Below are positions 34,774 through 44,451 of a DNA stretch of 64,000 nucleotides, piece by piece. Below the pieces are notes generated by a model. The model worked only from the letters and a program-made list of their open reading frames with translations, was not told the DNA's origin and searched no databases. The stretch spans positions 186,001 to 250,000 of the forward strand of contig CAVVDT010000004.1 in assembly GCA_963747005.1 (NCBI GenBank), given 5' to 3'. Made by a program: the position numbers and the translations under genes. Numbering within the stretch: the first letter of the stretch is position 1; each line of letters opens with the position of its first letter. Origin of the DNA: CAVVDT01 sp963747005 (GTDB taxonomy: Bacteria; Pseudomonadota; Alphaproteobacteria; Rhizobiales; Aestuariivirgaceae).

Positions 34774-36363
34774 TCAGGCAAGTGCAGCCGACGACGGCTG
34801 CTTCTTGGCGGTGGCGGGATTGGCGGGATTGGCGATATTCCCGGTGCAATGGGATTGGAGCCGCGACAACATTTCATCGGCGGCCTTGTCCGCCGGCCAC
34901 GTGCCGACGCTCTCGTAGTCGAAGCCCCCCAGTTTCCTGCCCGGGCTGTTCAGGTTGAAATGACTGAGAGCCGCGCGGAAGCGGCTCGTGAGCTGCTTGA
35001 GACCCTTGCGGTCGACGGCGGCGCAGATCATCCATGATCCCGGGCCGCTCGCCAGCAGCAGCTCGCAACGGCGCATCTGGCGCTGCAAAAACAGTTCCGC
35101 ATTGCTCACGCTGTCGGCGTTGAGGTCGGAGGCGGCGCGGACCGCGATCAACGATAGCTGAAGCGGCTTGTCGTCCGCCATCGCGACCCAGTTCACAAAG
35201 CGCTCGATGATGGTGCAAAGGTCGAATGCCGGAACCGAGAACGTGAAGCAGCTGCCGGCGCCGAGCGCGCTATGCACCTCGACTTCGCCCAGATTGATCT
35301 GCACCAGTTCCTTGACGATATTCAGGCCGAGGCCGAAGCCCTTGCTGGTGGCCTTGATGTCGCCGTTCAACTGGCGGAACCGCTGGAAGATTTCCTGCAG
35401 GCTCTCCGGAGCGATGCCCGGACCGTTGTCGGCGACACTGATCAGGACCTGCGAACGCTCTGGATCGTGACTGATCGATAGCCTCACCTCGCAGCCTTCT
35501 CCGGCAAACTTGCAGGCATTGACGACCAGATTGATGATGACCCGCCGGATATTTTCGGCATCGCAGAAGACCGGTGGCATGTCGTCCTCGACATCGATTC
35601 TCAGGCTGGCTCCCGACGTCACCGCCTTGCGCTGGATTGTCGGCTGCAGGCCGGCGATGATCTGCTCGATGCGTTCTTCGCGGCGACAGACCCCGAAAAG
35701 GCCGGCTTCGATGCGGCTGATATCCAGCATATCATCGACCATCAGGCGCAGGTCATCGACCCGGTCGAGCACGATGTTTAGGTATTCTTTCTGTGTATCG
35801 GTGGTGTCTCCCCCCAGTCCATCTGCCAGGATCGACGTAAATTCACGTATGACGGTGAGCGGTGTGCGGATCTCATGTGAGGCGTTGTTGACGAATTTGT
35901 TCGCCGTCTCGTAGAGCGACGTCAGTCTGGCGTTTGCCTGTTGAAGTTTATTGACATAGTGCTTTTCTTCATACAGATGTTCCTGATGGGCCAGCACATA
36001 GCGGATTGACCGCTCGATGATGGGCGGCGATATTTCGTGCTTGACGAGATAGTCGCTGGCGCCGGCTCGCGTTGCCTCGATATCGAGGTCGTGGTCATTC
36101 ATGCCGGTCAACACGATCATCGGGACCGTGGTGCCGGCCTTGATCGAATCGCGCACCAGGTCGAGCCCGGTGCGGGCGCCGAGGCTGTAGTCGACCAGGC
36201 AGACATCGTGGCGGTTGGCCGCCAGTTCCTTCAGTCCGTCATCGAAGGTCGGAGCCCACTCGAAGTGGAATTTCGTGCCCGCCGAATCCACCATAAACTC
36301 ACTGGTCATGATGAAATCGTCCTCGTTGTCGTCGATCATCAGCACTTTGGTATTCGAGCCCAT
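34774..36363 (-). CDS. REC-histidine kinase hybrid
   Basis: 529 residues. An N-terminal receiver (MIDDNEDD, Asp58 in VCLVDYSLGARTG, VLTGMND, Lys in YLVKHEIS) leads through a helical linker to HisKA with His163 in NNASHEIRTPLTVI. The ATPase domain has INLVVNACKFA, VADNGPGIAP and GFGLGLNIV. The last 130 residues (from about WVAMADDKPLQLSLIAVRA) are not kinase-like and of unknown role. The receiver probably lets an upstream phospho-donor control this kinase. GGAG precedes the ATG at 36363. The genes for a lone receiver and a double receiver follow. Confidence 0.88.
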   Translation of the reverse strand: MGSNTKVLMIDDNEDDFIMTSEFMVDSAGTKFHFEWAPTFDDGLKELAANRHDVCLVDYSLGARTGLDLVRDSIKAGTTVPMIVLTGMNDHDLDIEATRAGASDYLVKHEISPPIIERSIRYVLAHQEHLYEEKHYVNKLQQANARLTSLYETANKFVNNASHEIRTPLTVIREFTSILADGLGGDTTDTQKEYLNIVLDRVDDLRLMVDDMLDISRIEAGLFGVCRREERIEQIIAGLQPTIQRKAVTSGASLRIDVEDDMPPVFCDAENIRRVIINLVVNACKFAGEGCEVRLSISHDPERSQVLISVADNGPGIAPESLQEIFQRFRQLNGDIKATSKGFGLGLNIVKELVQINLGEVEVHSALGAGSCFTFSVPAFDLCTIIERFVNWVAMADDKPLQLSLIAVRAASDLNADSVSNAELFLQRQMRRCELLLASGPGSWMICAAVDRKGLKQLTSRFRAALSHFNLNSPGRKLGGFDYESVGTWPADKAADEMLSRLQSHCTGNIANPANPATAKKQPSSAALA

Positions 36364-36695
36364 TGACAGTCTCCGTCTGCAATTATTGATCGAGTAAACT
36401 GCAGGTACTCTCATAGCGTGTAATTATTAAAATATCCCCTACGTGCTATGTTCAATCTGCCGAATTGGACGTTGGCGGATCGTTGCATCAGGTTCGCCTA
36501 TCGGTCATAAAATAGATATATATATCAAATTCTTATGTTTAATATCTAACGTCTGATTGAGCATTGGGGTCGCCTTGTTCGCACTAGGAATCACACGCCG
36601 TGGCGGTGCCACAATTCAGTTCACTGAGTTTGTGTTTGCACCTTGCGGGCCGGCGGATCGGCCCCTTTGCATCCAGGCTCGACACCGGCCGGCTG
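36364..36695. other. AT-rich intergenic region splitting the signalling island
   Basis: About 330 bp between two minus-strand gene blocks. Positions 36411-36560 are markedly AT-rich (for example ATAGATATATATATCAAATT) and probably carry the promoter for the REC-kinase / receiver / double-receiver set. No coding potential or clear terminator was seen. Confidence 0.5.
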
Positions 36696-37142
36696 TCAGG
36701 CCTTCATGGGCGGCAGCATCACGCGGCCCAGCCAGAAGTCCTCAACCGAGCGCACCACTTCCTTGAGTTCTTCAAAGCCCACCGGCTTGGTGATGTAGCA
36801 GTTGGCGTGCAGGCCATAGGCCCTGAGAATGTCGTCTTCCGCCCGGGATGTCGTGAGCACCACAACCGGTATGAGCATCAGGGTGTCGTCGCTCTTGACC
36901 TTGTCCAGGACATCCTGACCGCTGATGCCGGGGAGATTGAGGTCAAGCATCATCAGATCGGGTGTCGGCGCCGTGGCATGGCCGTTCTTCTTCCGCAGGA
37001 AGTCGAGGGCTTCTTCGCCCGAGGTGGCAACGTGCAGACGATTGGCGATCTTGGTTCCCGCAAATGCCTCTTGCACCATGATCGCGTCGGTTTCGCCGTC
37101 TTCCACGAGCAGCAACTCGACCAGCCTTGCATGGGTATCCAT
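36696..37142 (-). CDS. Single-domain response regulator, Rcp1-like
   Basis: 148 residues: LLLVEDGETDAIMVQEAF, phospho-acceptor Asp67 in LMMLDLNLPGISG, VVLTTSRAEDDIL, and Lys in CYITKPVGFEELKEVV. This pattern is typical of the Rcp1/phytochrome-associated receivers that pair with Cph1-type kinases. It starts on the last base of the REC-PAS-kinase gene stop (TGATG overlap), so that kinase is its probable donor. One of the usual acidic-pocket neighbours reads EDG rather than EDN/EDD, without loss of key residues. Confidence 0.92.
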   Translation of the reverse strand: MDTHARLVELLLVEDGETDAIMVQEAFAGTKIANRLHVATSGEEALDFLRKKNGHATAPTPDLMMLDLNLPGISGQDVLDKVKSDDTLMLIPVVVLTTSRAEDDILRAYGLHANCYITKPVGFEELKEVVRSVEDFWLGRVMLPPMKA

Positions 37143-38842
37143 CAGCCTTGTGCCTCCTTCGCGCCCGATTGTTCGTGCTTTCCCAGTTCGAATTTGAAGG
37201 TGGCGCCGTGGCCGGGCTCGGAATCCACCCAGATGCGACCCTCATGATGCTCGACGATGCGCCGGCAAAGCGCCAGACCGATGCCGGTGCCCTCATAGGC
37301 CTGGCGGGTATGCAGCCGCCGGAATACCTTGAAGATGTCGTGGCGGAACCTGGGATCGATGCCTATGCCGTTGTCGGCAACGGCGAAGGTCCAGATGCCC
37401 TCGGCGTCCCTTTCGGCCGACACACTCACTTCGGGCACCTTGTCGCCGTGGAACTTGATGGCGTTGGTGACAAGGTTCTGGAACAGCTGGAAGATCATGG
37501 TGCGGTTGGCCGCGATGGTGGGCAGATCGCCCCAGGTGACCTTTGCCCCGGTGTCGCGGATGCGCCCCCCGAGCGCTTGCGTCACCTCGTCCATCACCGC
37601 GCCGCAGTCCACTTGAGCTGGGGCCGATTTGCGGCCTGCCCGCGAATAGGTGAGCAGGTCGTCGATTAGCCCCTGCATGCGCTGGGCGCCCTTGACCGCA
37701 TGGTTGATGAACGTATCGGCCTTGTCGTCGAGCTTTCCCGCATAGCGTCCCTGCACCAGTTGCAGCATGCCCCCGATGGAGCGTAACGGTTCCTGGAGAT
37801 CGTGCGAAGCGGCATAGGCGAACTGTTCGAGATCGGCATTGGAGCGCGTCAGGCGATTGGCTGTCCCTCTGAGTTCGTCCTCGATCTGCTTGCGTGCCGT
37901 GAGGTCCTCGACGACGACGACATAGAGGCTCGTCTCACCACTCTTGGCTTCGCTGATCCCGATCTGCATCGGAAAGACCGAGCCATCCTGGCGGCGGCCG
38001 GCGATGTCACGCGACCCGTTGCCCGCGAGTTCCCTGAAGCCGGCATGCCGCTGCAAACCGCTGGCGCAACCGTCGGCGCCGCCATCGGCGGGATCCAGCA
38101 GCATTTCGATGCTCTGCCCGATCACCTGACCGTCACTATAGCCGAACATCCGGTCGGCGGCCGGATTCATCGAGGTGACAATGCCGCCTTCGTCGAGGGC
38201 AATTATGCCGTTGGTCGCTCCCTCGACGATCGCCCGGTGCAGTTCTTCCGACGACTTGACCCGTCCCTCCAGAAGCCGTGCGTACTCCTCGACCTTGTCC
38301 TTCGTCGCCGCCAGTTCGTCGCGGCTTCTCTCCAGGTCCGCATTGATCTGGACGGTATCTTCGAATGTTGAAATCAGCAGATCGAGTATCTGTTCCTTTT
38401 CCGTGTCGATCAGGAACGTCTTGCCGAAGAAGGCAATTTCCACACCCATCCTGATCTTGCCCTTTTGGCGAAGCTGACGGTTGTAGAAGATGTGCTTGAC
38501 CCGCTCGACCAGCCGTTCCGGGTCATACGGCTTGGTGAAGAAATTGTCGGCCCCGCACTCCAGTCCCCGGAATATGTCCATGGGATCCTTGCGGCTGGTA
38601 AGCAGGATGACGGGAATGTCCCGCAGTTCCTCGCTGGACTTGATCTGCCGGCACAGATCGTATCCCGACATGCCCGGCATGATGATGTCGGAAATCACCA
38701 TATCGAAACGGTTGGCGGCGAGGTGCGCAAGGGCCGCATCGCCGTCGACAGCGACTTCCGGCTCGAAGCCGCCCGCCTCGAGCGTCATGTTCAGCCGCTC
38801 TGCCTGGGTCGGGCTGTCCTCGACAATCAGTACGCGCTGCAT
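37142..38842 (-). CDS. REC-PAS-histidine kinase (phytochrome-type kinase core)
   Basis: 566 residues. Receiver (VEDSPTQAERL, Asp52 in MVISDIIMPGMSG, LLTSRKD, Lys in FFTKPYDPE), a coiled-coil linker, a PAS domain (GATNGIIALDEGGIVTSMNP to VVVEDLTARKQIEDE) and a kinase core of the Cph1 type with AYAASHDLQEPLRSIGGML. The ATPase boxes are LFQNLVTNAIKFHGD, VADNGIGIDPRF and GTGIGLALCRRIVEHH. It overlaps cheB by 16 bp and a receiver gene by one base. In a canonical Wsp operon the gene at this place would encode a GGDEF regulator, so this kinase may be the output phosphorylated by CheA. Confidence 0.92.
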   Translation of the reverse strand: MQRVLIVEDSPTQAERLNMTLEAGGFEPEVAVDGDAALAHLAANRFDMVISDIIMPGMSGYDLCRQIKSSEELRDIPVILLTSRKDPMDIFRGLECGADNFFTKPYDPERLVERVKHIFYNRQLRQKGKIRMGVEIAFFGKTFLIDTEKEQILDLLISTFEDTVQINADLERSRDELAATKDKVEEYARLLEGRVKSSEELHRAIVEGATNGIIALDEGGIVTSMNPAADRMFGYSDGQVIGQSIEMLLDPADGGADGCASGLQRHAGFRELAGNGSRDIAGRRQDGSVFPMQIGISEAKSGETSLYVVVVEDLTARKQIEDELRGTANRLTRSNADLEQFAYAASHDLQEPLRSIGGMLQLVQGRYAGKLDDKADTFINHAVKGAQRMQGLIDDLLTYSRAGRKSAPAQVDCGAVMDEVTQALGGRIRDTGAKVTWGDLPTIAANRTMIFQLFQNLVTNAIKFHGDKVPEVSVSAERDAEGIWTFAVADNGIGIDPRFRHDIFKVFRRLHTRQAYEGTGIGLALCRRIVEHHEGRIWVDSEPGHGATFKFELGKHEQSGAKEAQG

Positions 38843-39906
38843 GGCAACGGCTCCCTTGTTCCTGTCGGCGGTTCTGGATCGACCACGCGCGTCAGATGCC
38901 CGGCGATGGCCGGCAGCGGCAGCACCGCGTTCACCAGACCGGCGGCGATGGCCGCGCCCGGCATGCCGAAGACCGTGCATGTCGTCTCGTCCTGGGCGAT
39001 CACGTGGCCGCCGACATTGCGTATGGCCTGCAGGCCCGCGACCCCGTCCTCACCCATGCCGGTCAGGATCACCGCCGCTGCCGCGGACCCGTAGGCTTCG
39101 GCCACCCGCTCGAACAGATAGGTGACCGACGGCCTGAAGCCGCTGATCGGTGCACCGTCATCGAGGAGGATGCACCCCGCGCGCGAGACGCCCATATGGC
39201 GACTGCCGCCGGCGAGGTAGACCGTTGCCGGAACCAGCGGCTCGCCGCCCACGGCAATCCTCACCTCCAGCCGGCACATCGCGGCGAGCCACGATGCCAG
39301 CCCGGCGATGAATTCCGCTGCCATATGCTGCACCACGAGAACCGGCGCCTGGTAGTCGGCCGGCAGAGCCGACAGTATCCGCCCCAGGGCCGCTGGCCCC
39401 CCTGTGGACGCACCCATCGCAACTGCCCGGATTTTCCGCGCCGGCGCTGTGACGGCCTCCGCCAGGGCGGGCGCATCTTCTGTCTTCGGCCACCTGCGGC
39501 GGACGACCTTCACCCCGGCCATCGCCTTCACATTGTTCACGAAGTCTCTCACCGACTGGGCAAACTGCGGCGATCCGATGCCAGCCGGCTTGGCAATCAG
39601 CACCAGTGCGCCGGCCTCCAGTGCCGCAAACGAGGCGCTGGCCTGCACCGCCGTTGCGATCGAGGAAGCGACGACGATCGGCGTTGGCACCTCGAACATG
39701 ATGAGCCGGGCGGCATCCAGCCCGTTCATGTTGGGCATGTTGACATCCATGACGATGACGTCGGGCCGCAACCGCTTGGTCTGCGCCACCGCTTCGATGC
39801 CGTCATTGGCCCTGCCGACCACGGTCACCTCGGGATCGTCGTGAAGCACCTGCGCGAGGAATTCCTGCGTCGTCCTCGAATCGTCTGCGATCAGGACACG
39901 GATCAT
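38827..39906 (-). CDS. cheB: Chemoreceptor glutamate methylesterase CheB
   Basis: 359 residues. REC domain with Asp54 in VIVMDVNMPNMNG and Lys in VLIAKPAGI, then the esterase domain with the catalytic triad: Ser in AMGASTGGPAALG, His in LVVQHMAAEF, and Asp in LTGMGEDGVAGL. It demethylates (or deamidates) receptor glutamates and is activated by CheA phosphorylation. It lies 7 bp downstream of cheA and overlaps the REC-PAS-kinase gene. It corresponds to WspF in Wsp-type systems. Confidence 0.95.
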   Translation of the reverse strand: MIRVLIADDSRTTQEFLAQVLHDDPEVTVVGRANDGIEAVAQTKRLRPDVIVMDVNMPNMNGLDAARLIMFEVPTPIVVASSIATAVQASASFAALEAGALVLIAKPAGIGSPQFAQSVRDFVNNVKAMAGVKVVRRRWPKTEDAPALAEAVTAPARKIRAVAMGASTGGPAALGRILSALPADYQAPVLVVQHMAAEFIAGLASWLAAMCRLEVRIAVGGEPLVPATVYLAGGSRHMGVSRAGCILLDDGAPISGFRPSVTYLFERVAEAYGSAAAAVILTGMGEDGVAGLQAIRNVGGHVIAQDETTCTVFGMPGAAIAAGLVNAVLPLPAIAGHLTRVVDPEPPTGTREPLPCSAY

Positions 39907-39913
39907 ATTCGCC

Positions 39914-42199
39914 TCAAAGGAACTGGCTGATCGCGCGGATCAGATCGGTCTGATCGAAGGCGCTCTTGCGCAGATAGGCATCCGCGCCCACGTCGAGGCC
40001 GTGCAGCTTGTCGCTTTCGCTTTCAAGGCCGGTGACCAGGATTACCGGCAGATCGCGGAACCGCTTCGAACCGCGGATCGCCTCGGTCAGGGCAAAGCCG
40101 TCCATGCGCGGCATTTCGACGTCGGAGACCACCAGGTCGGCCCCGTCCTCCTGCAGTGTGGACCAGGCCTCCATGCCGTCCGCACGGGCAATGACGTCGT
40201 AACCCTCGGCCTCCAGGATGCTCTTGACCAGGGTCCGTGTGGTGAGGGAATCGTCGGCCACCAGCAGGCGCTTGCTGGTTGCGGCCGGCCGCTCGGCGAG
40301 GCGCTCGCACAGACTGCGGAACGTTCCTTGCCCCACGGCGGTGTGCACCAGGTCGGCGGCATTGAGGACGAGAGCGACATGCCCGTTCGCCAGCACCGTC
40401 GCCCCGCCTACCTTGTCCACGCGGCGCAACCGTGCCCCGAGGTCCTTGACCACCACATCCTCCTCGGCCAGCAACTCATCGACAACGAAGGCGACCCGGT
40501 CGGCGCCGGCGCCGAGGACGACGGCCGGCACCTTGGCGCCGGTGCGCGGCACGTCCCGCCCCGGCTGCCCGAGAACCTCGCTCAGCAGCCGCACCGGCAC
40601 CGGCCCGCCGTCGAGCATCGCGACATCGCGCCCCTCCATCGTCCGCAGGCCTTCGGGGTCAAGGCGCACCAGACAGTCGACCGTCGCACCGTCGAGGGCA
40701 TAGGTCTGCCCGCCCGCCGCCACCAGCAACGCCGTGATGCGGGTCAGGCTGGCCGGCAGCCCGATGGTCATGCGCGTGCCGACGCCAGGTTCGAAGGCGA
40801 TATCGATGCTGCCGCGCCGTGCCTCGACCGCCGTCCTGACCACGTCGAGCCCGACACCGCGCCCCGAAATCATCGAGATATCGGAAGCGGTCGAGAAATT
40901 GGGAGCAAGCACGAGCCGGGCGATGTCGCGGTCACTTTCAGGCATGGCAACGCGCAGTTTCTGCGCCCGTGCCCGGATGGCGGCCAGGTCGAGGCCGCGC
41001 CCGTCATCGGCAACGCTGATCTCCACGCGGGCGTTGCGCAGCACGGCCTTGAGGGTGATGCGGGCCCGCGCCGGCTTGCCGGCGGCCTTGCGTGCCGCCA
41101 CGCTCTCGATGCCATGGTCTACGGCATTTCTGACCAGATGCAGCAACGGGTTCCTTATGACCTCGATGATCGAGCGGTCGATCTCCACATCGCCCCCGAC
41201 GATGGTGAGATCCACCTTCTTGTCGACCGCCCGGGCGAGATCGCGCACCGCGCGCTCCAGCCCTTCGCAGGCGGTGGTAAAAGGCGCCATCCGGGCCTGC
41301 AGCAATTCCGCCTCCAGCGGCACCGCCACCTGTTCGAGCGCCTTGTGGTCGGCGGTCAGGCCCATGGCAAGCCCGTCGAACCGGCGCCTGAGCCAGTCCA
41401 GATTGGCTGTCGTCTGCTCGATCATGCGCGCCGGGGCCACAACCTTGCTATTGGCATCCGTCCCTTCGGCTTGCGCGCCGCTTGGCGCTCGGGCACCACG
41501 CATCGCCATGCCTGATCGGCGCCACTCCCCCTCCCAGCGTCTGACCATATCGATGAGGCGGGCGATATCGGCGCTGCGGCGTTCGATACGCCGGCGCGCC
41601 ACCAGAAGTTCACCGCCATGCGCCAGCAGCGCATCGAGTTTGCTTGAGTGAACGCGAACGAACGCCGAGGCAGCCGATGCCGGCGGCAAGGATGGCGGTG
41701 GCACCTCGGAGAGAGGAGCCGCCGGCGCCGCGTCGGGTGCTAGCCCGTCGGCGGTCGGGACGGGATCGGCGGCACGACATGGCTTTTCACCCGCCACAAT
41801 GCGTGTCATCGCCTTGAGTTCCGCGAGCACCGGGGCGATCGGCGCAGCATCGACACTGTCGCCCGCGGCCAGCCGGCGGGCGGCCTCCTTGATCGCATCG
41901 ACGGCCGCGAGCAGAATCTCAAAGAGCCCGGCATCCAGGCCGAGCCTGCCATCGCGAACATCGGCAAAGATCAATTCGAGGCGATGGCTGACCGCCTCTA
42001 TCGGCTCGACATCCACCGAACGCGCCGCACCTTTCAGGCTATGCGCGGTACGGAACAGGGTTTTGAATATCTCCGCCCGCTGCGCCGATGCCGGCCCACG
42101 CTCCAGGGCCAGCAGATCGCGCTCCAGCGACTTGATGTGATCGTCGACTTCGCTGACGAAGGTCTTCATCAGCCGCTGTAACAGTGCTTGCTTGTCCAT
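39914..42199 (-). CDS. cheA: Hybrid chemotaxis kinase CheA with C-terminal receiver
   Basis: 761 residues. Hpt domain with phospho-acceptor His53 in LFRTAHSLKGAARSVD. A Pro/Ala-rich linker replaces a recognisable P2 domain. The dimerisation and ATPase domains follow (HLVRNAVDHGIESVAARKAA, VADDGRGLDLAAI, SMISGRGVGLDVVRTAVE), then a CheW-like P5 domain and a receiver with Asp in LVVSDVEMPRMDG. CheA-REC fusions lacking P2 are typical of WspE and other non-flagellar chemosensory arrays. It is preceded by the MCP gene and followed by cheB at short spacing. Confidence 0.95.
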   Translation of the reverse strand: MDKQALLQRLMKTFVSEVDDHIKSLERDLLALERGPASAQRAEIFKTLFRTAHSLKGAARSVDVEPIEAVSHRLELIFADVRDGRLGLDAGLFEILLAAVDAIKEAARRLAAGDSVDAAPIAPVLAELKAMTRIVAGEKPCRAADPVPTADGLAPDAAPAAPLSEVPPPSLPPASAASAFVRVHSSKLDALLAHGGELLVARRRIERRSADIARLIDMVRRWEGEWRRSGMAMRGARAPSGAQAEGTDANSKVVAPARMIEQTTANLDWLRRRFDGLAMGLTADHKALEQVAVPLEAELLQARMAPFTTACEGLERAVRDLARAVDKKVDLTIVGGDVEIDRSIIEVIRNPLLHLVRNAVDHGIESVAARKAAGKPARARITLKAVLRNARVEISVADDGRGLDLAAIRARAQKLRVAMPESDRDIARLVLAPNFSTASDISMISGRGVGLDVVRTAVEARRGSIDIAFEPGVGTRMTIGLPASLTRITALLVAAGGQTYALDGATVDCLVRLDPEGLRTMEGRDVAMLDGGPVPVRLLSEVLGQPGRDVPRTGAKVPAVVLGAGADRVAFVVDELLAEEDVVVKDLGARLRRVDKVGGATVLANGHVALVLNAADLVHTAVGQGTFRSLCERLAERPAATSKRLLVADDSLTTRTLVKSILEAEGYDVIARADGMEAWSTLQEDGADLVVSDVEMPRMDGFALTEAIRGSKRFRDLPVILVTGLESESDKLHGLDVGADAYLRKSAFDQTDLIRAISQFL

Positions 42200-42213
42200 C
42201 GACTTGCCGCCTC

Positions 42214-43800
42214 CTAGGCAGCGAGCTGCTTTTTGAGTTTGGCACCCAGCGCGTTCAGATCCTGGGCCGCCTTTTCGGTCTGCCGGGTGGCGGCCAAACT
42301 CTGGTTGGTCGCCTCGTTGATGTCGCGCATCGCCTGCTTCACCTGCCCGATGCCGGTCACCTGCTGGCCGGCCGAAGCACTGATCTGCTGGGCCGCGCTG
42401 GCCGCTTCGTCGACCGTCGTCGTGAGGCTTCGGATGGTGTCGCCCGCCTGGTTCACTGCCTTGATGGTCGACATGACGCTCTTGCTGCCCTCCTCGGTCA
42501 CGATCACCGCACCATTGGTCGCCTTCTGGATCTCGCCGAGGATTTCCCGCACCTGCGTGGTCGCCTTTTTTGCCTGGTCGGCGAGGTCCTTGATCTCGCG
42601 CGCCACCACGGCAAAGCCGGAGCCGTGCTCTGCGGCGCGAGCGGCCTCGATGCCGGCGTTAAGCGCCAGCAGGTTGGTCTGTTCGGCGATGTCGTTGACG
42701 GAGGCGATGATCTCGCCGATCACCTGTGCGCGTTCGGCCAGCGCCAGGATGCTTTCGGCGATCTGTTCGGTCTGCGCCTTGACCGTCGCCATCGCCGCCA
42801 CCGAGTCCTCGATCGCCTGGCGGCCGGCCTTGCCGATCTCGGCAGCACGTTGCGCCGACTGGGCCACCGTCCTGGCCCGTCCGGCGGCCTGCTCCGATGT
42901 CTGCTGTACCTCATCGACCGTGGAGACGGTCTGGGTGACCGCCGCTGCCTGCTCCTGGGCGCTGGCGGATTGCTGGGTGGTGCCGGCCAGAAGTTCGGCG
43001 GAGGCGGCAGCCAGGCTGCTGGCGGTTTCGGCAATGGAGGAAATGAGGCCTTGCAGGTTGTCGGCCATGGTGTTGAAGGCATCGCCGAGAATGGCGATCT
43101 CATCGCCCCCCTTGACCGTGACCTTCTGCTTGAAGTCACCGTCGGCGATCCGCTTGGTGGCAGCCACCAGTACTTTCGCGCGCCGGCTGATGCCGAGAAC
43201 CATGAAGGCGACCAGGCCCAGGACCAGCGCCGACCCGCCGAGGAATCCGTACTGGTACAGCTTTGCGTTCGCCACTCTTTGAGCCAGCACGACTTCTTCG
43301 TCGTCGACCAGCTTGGAAGCATTGTCGCTGGCCACCTTCAGACGGCTTTCAAGAACGGAGAGTTGGGCCTGATTGCTGTCCGACAACTCCGCCGTCAACA
43401 GTTGTTGCAGCAGGGGCACAATGTCCTGCACCCACAGATGGCGGGTGTTTCGCAGGTCTGCCAGTATCCCCGGATTGGTTACCGGCTGCATGCTTCTTGA
43501 GGGGTCCCCGTTGAGGAGTATGTCAAACCTGTCGTTGTTGAGGCGGATCAGGTTCTTCATGCGGTTCCGCGCGGTCGCCCGCACGGTCTTGTCGGCATTG
43601 AACAGATCGCCGGCCCGATCGTTCATTGTCGCAAAATAGGCACGGCCGAGCCCGAACTGGTTCATCTTCGCCGCATCGCCCCGCATCGAATCGAAGGTCG
43701 CGATATTGACGGTGATCATCGCGCCCAGAGCGCATGCGATAATCGCCAGGCTGCCGCCCAGCTTGAAAGTGAGGGAATTCACCCAGTTGGCCTTGAACAT
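42214..43800 (-). CDS. Methyl-accepting chemotaxis protein
   Basis: 528 residues. TM1 (FKLGGSLAIIACALGAMITV) and TM2 (YGFLGGSALVLGLVAFMVLG) bracket a periplasmic helical domain of about 150 residues, which includes WVQDIVPLLQQLLTAEL and could be PilJ-like. HAMP follows (KRIADGDFKQKVTVKGGDE). The signalling domain has the conserved hairpin tip DIAEQTNLLALNAGIEAARA. It ends LGAKLKKQLAA without a CheB/CheR-tethering pentapeptide, so CheR and CheB probably dock through the TPR or receiver domains. It is the only receptor gene of the operon. Confidence 0.94.
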   Translation of the reverse strand: MFKANWVNSLTFKLGGSLAIIACALGAMITVNIATFDSMRGDAAKMNQFGLGRAYFATMNDRAGDLFNADKTVRATARNRMKNLIRLNNDRFDILLNGDPSRSMQPVTNPGILADLRNTRHLWVQDIVPLLQQLLTAELSDSNQAQLSVLESRLKVASDNASKLVDDEEVVLAQRVANAKLYQYGFLGGSALVLGLVAFMVLGISRRAKVLVAATKRIADGDFKQKVTVKGGDEIAILGDAFNTMADNLQGLISSIAETASSLAAASAELLAGTTQQSASAQEQAAAVTQTVSTVDEVQQTSEQAAGRARTVAQSAQRAAEIGKAGRQAIEDSVAAMATVKAQTEQIAESILALAERAQVIGEIIASVNDIAEQTNLLALNAGIEAARAAEHGSGFAVVAREIKDLADQAKKATTQVREILGEIQKATNGAVIVTEEGSKSVMSTIKAVNQAGDTIRSLTTTVDEAASAAQQISASAGQQVTGIGQVKQAMRDINEATNQSLAATRQTEKAAQDLNALGAKLKKQLAA

Positions 43801-43836
43801 TGTTCCTCCTTCATCGGGTCAGGTCCCAAAGCACCG

Positions 43837-44451
43837 TCAGTTTTCAATCCTCAAGCGTGGATCATCGAGCAGCGCAGCGCCGTTGAGCACGATCAGCGCT
43901 GACTTCGTCATGCCACGCAGATAGGCCCGGCCGGCCACCGACTTGGCGCTGGAGGGAGCAACGATCTCATCGACTGTCACCACGCTCTGGCCGTGAACGG
44001 CATCCGCCAGAACACCGAATTCGACTTGCTCCCTGCCCAGCAGAACCACGCGCGACAGATCAGTCAGCCCCTTGGCCTGCAGGTTGAAGAAGCTGCGGAT
44101 GTCGAAGATCGCAGTCACGTTGCCGCGAAAATTGCTGACACCGGCAACGAAGTCCGGGGTTCCCGGCAGCGGCGCAAGTTGCTCCAGCCGCACCACCTGG
44201 CGCACGAAGCCAGTTTCGACGCCATAGCTCTCCCCGGCCAGAGAAAAGACGACGAGATTGAGCCTGCTGCCAGCAGGTGCCAGTGGCACCGGCGCATGCG
44301 CCAGGTCGCGGGCACGGGTGTCCAGAATCTGCCGGGCACGCACAGGCGTCGGATCGAGGGCCTCGGCTGCCGCCGTCTCCGCCCGCTTGAGGCGGTCGCG
44401 GATCGCCGGCCAGTCGATGGCCGAGGCGCGTTGCTTGCCGGGATGCTTCAT
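43837..44451 (-). CDS. cheW: CheW coupling protein
   Basis: 204 residues with a basic N-terminal extension of about 60 residues before the CheW fold (LNLVVFSLAGESYGVETGFV), then LPGTPDFVAGVSNFRGNVTA and FDIRSFFNLQ, and VDEIVAPSS near the end. It bridges receptor and CheA. The start overlaps the cheR stop by 4 bp (ATGA). The extended N-terminus distinguishes it from the second CheW encoded at the head of the operon, much as WspB and WspD differ. Confidence 0.92.
   Translation of the reverse strand: MKHPGKQRASAIDWPAIRDRLKRAETAAAEALDPTPVRARQILDTRARDLAHAPVPLAPAGSRLNLVVFSLAGESYGVETGFVRQVVRLEQLAPLPGTPDFVAGVSNFRGNVTAIFDIRSFFNLQAKGLTDLSRVVLLGREQVEFGVLADAVHGQSVVTVDEIVAPSSAKSVAGRAYLRGMTKSALIVLNGAALLDDPRLRIEN

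Noticed and set aside
39946..41515. Long plus-strand frame opposite cheA
   Set aside because: Antisense frame; the CheA domains on the other strand are complete.
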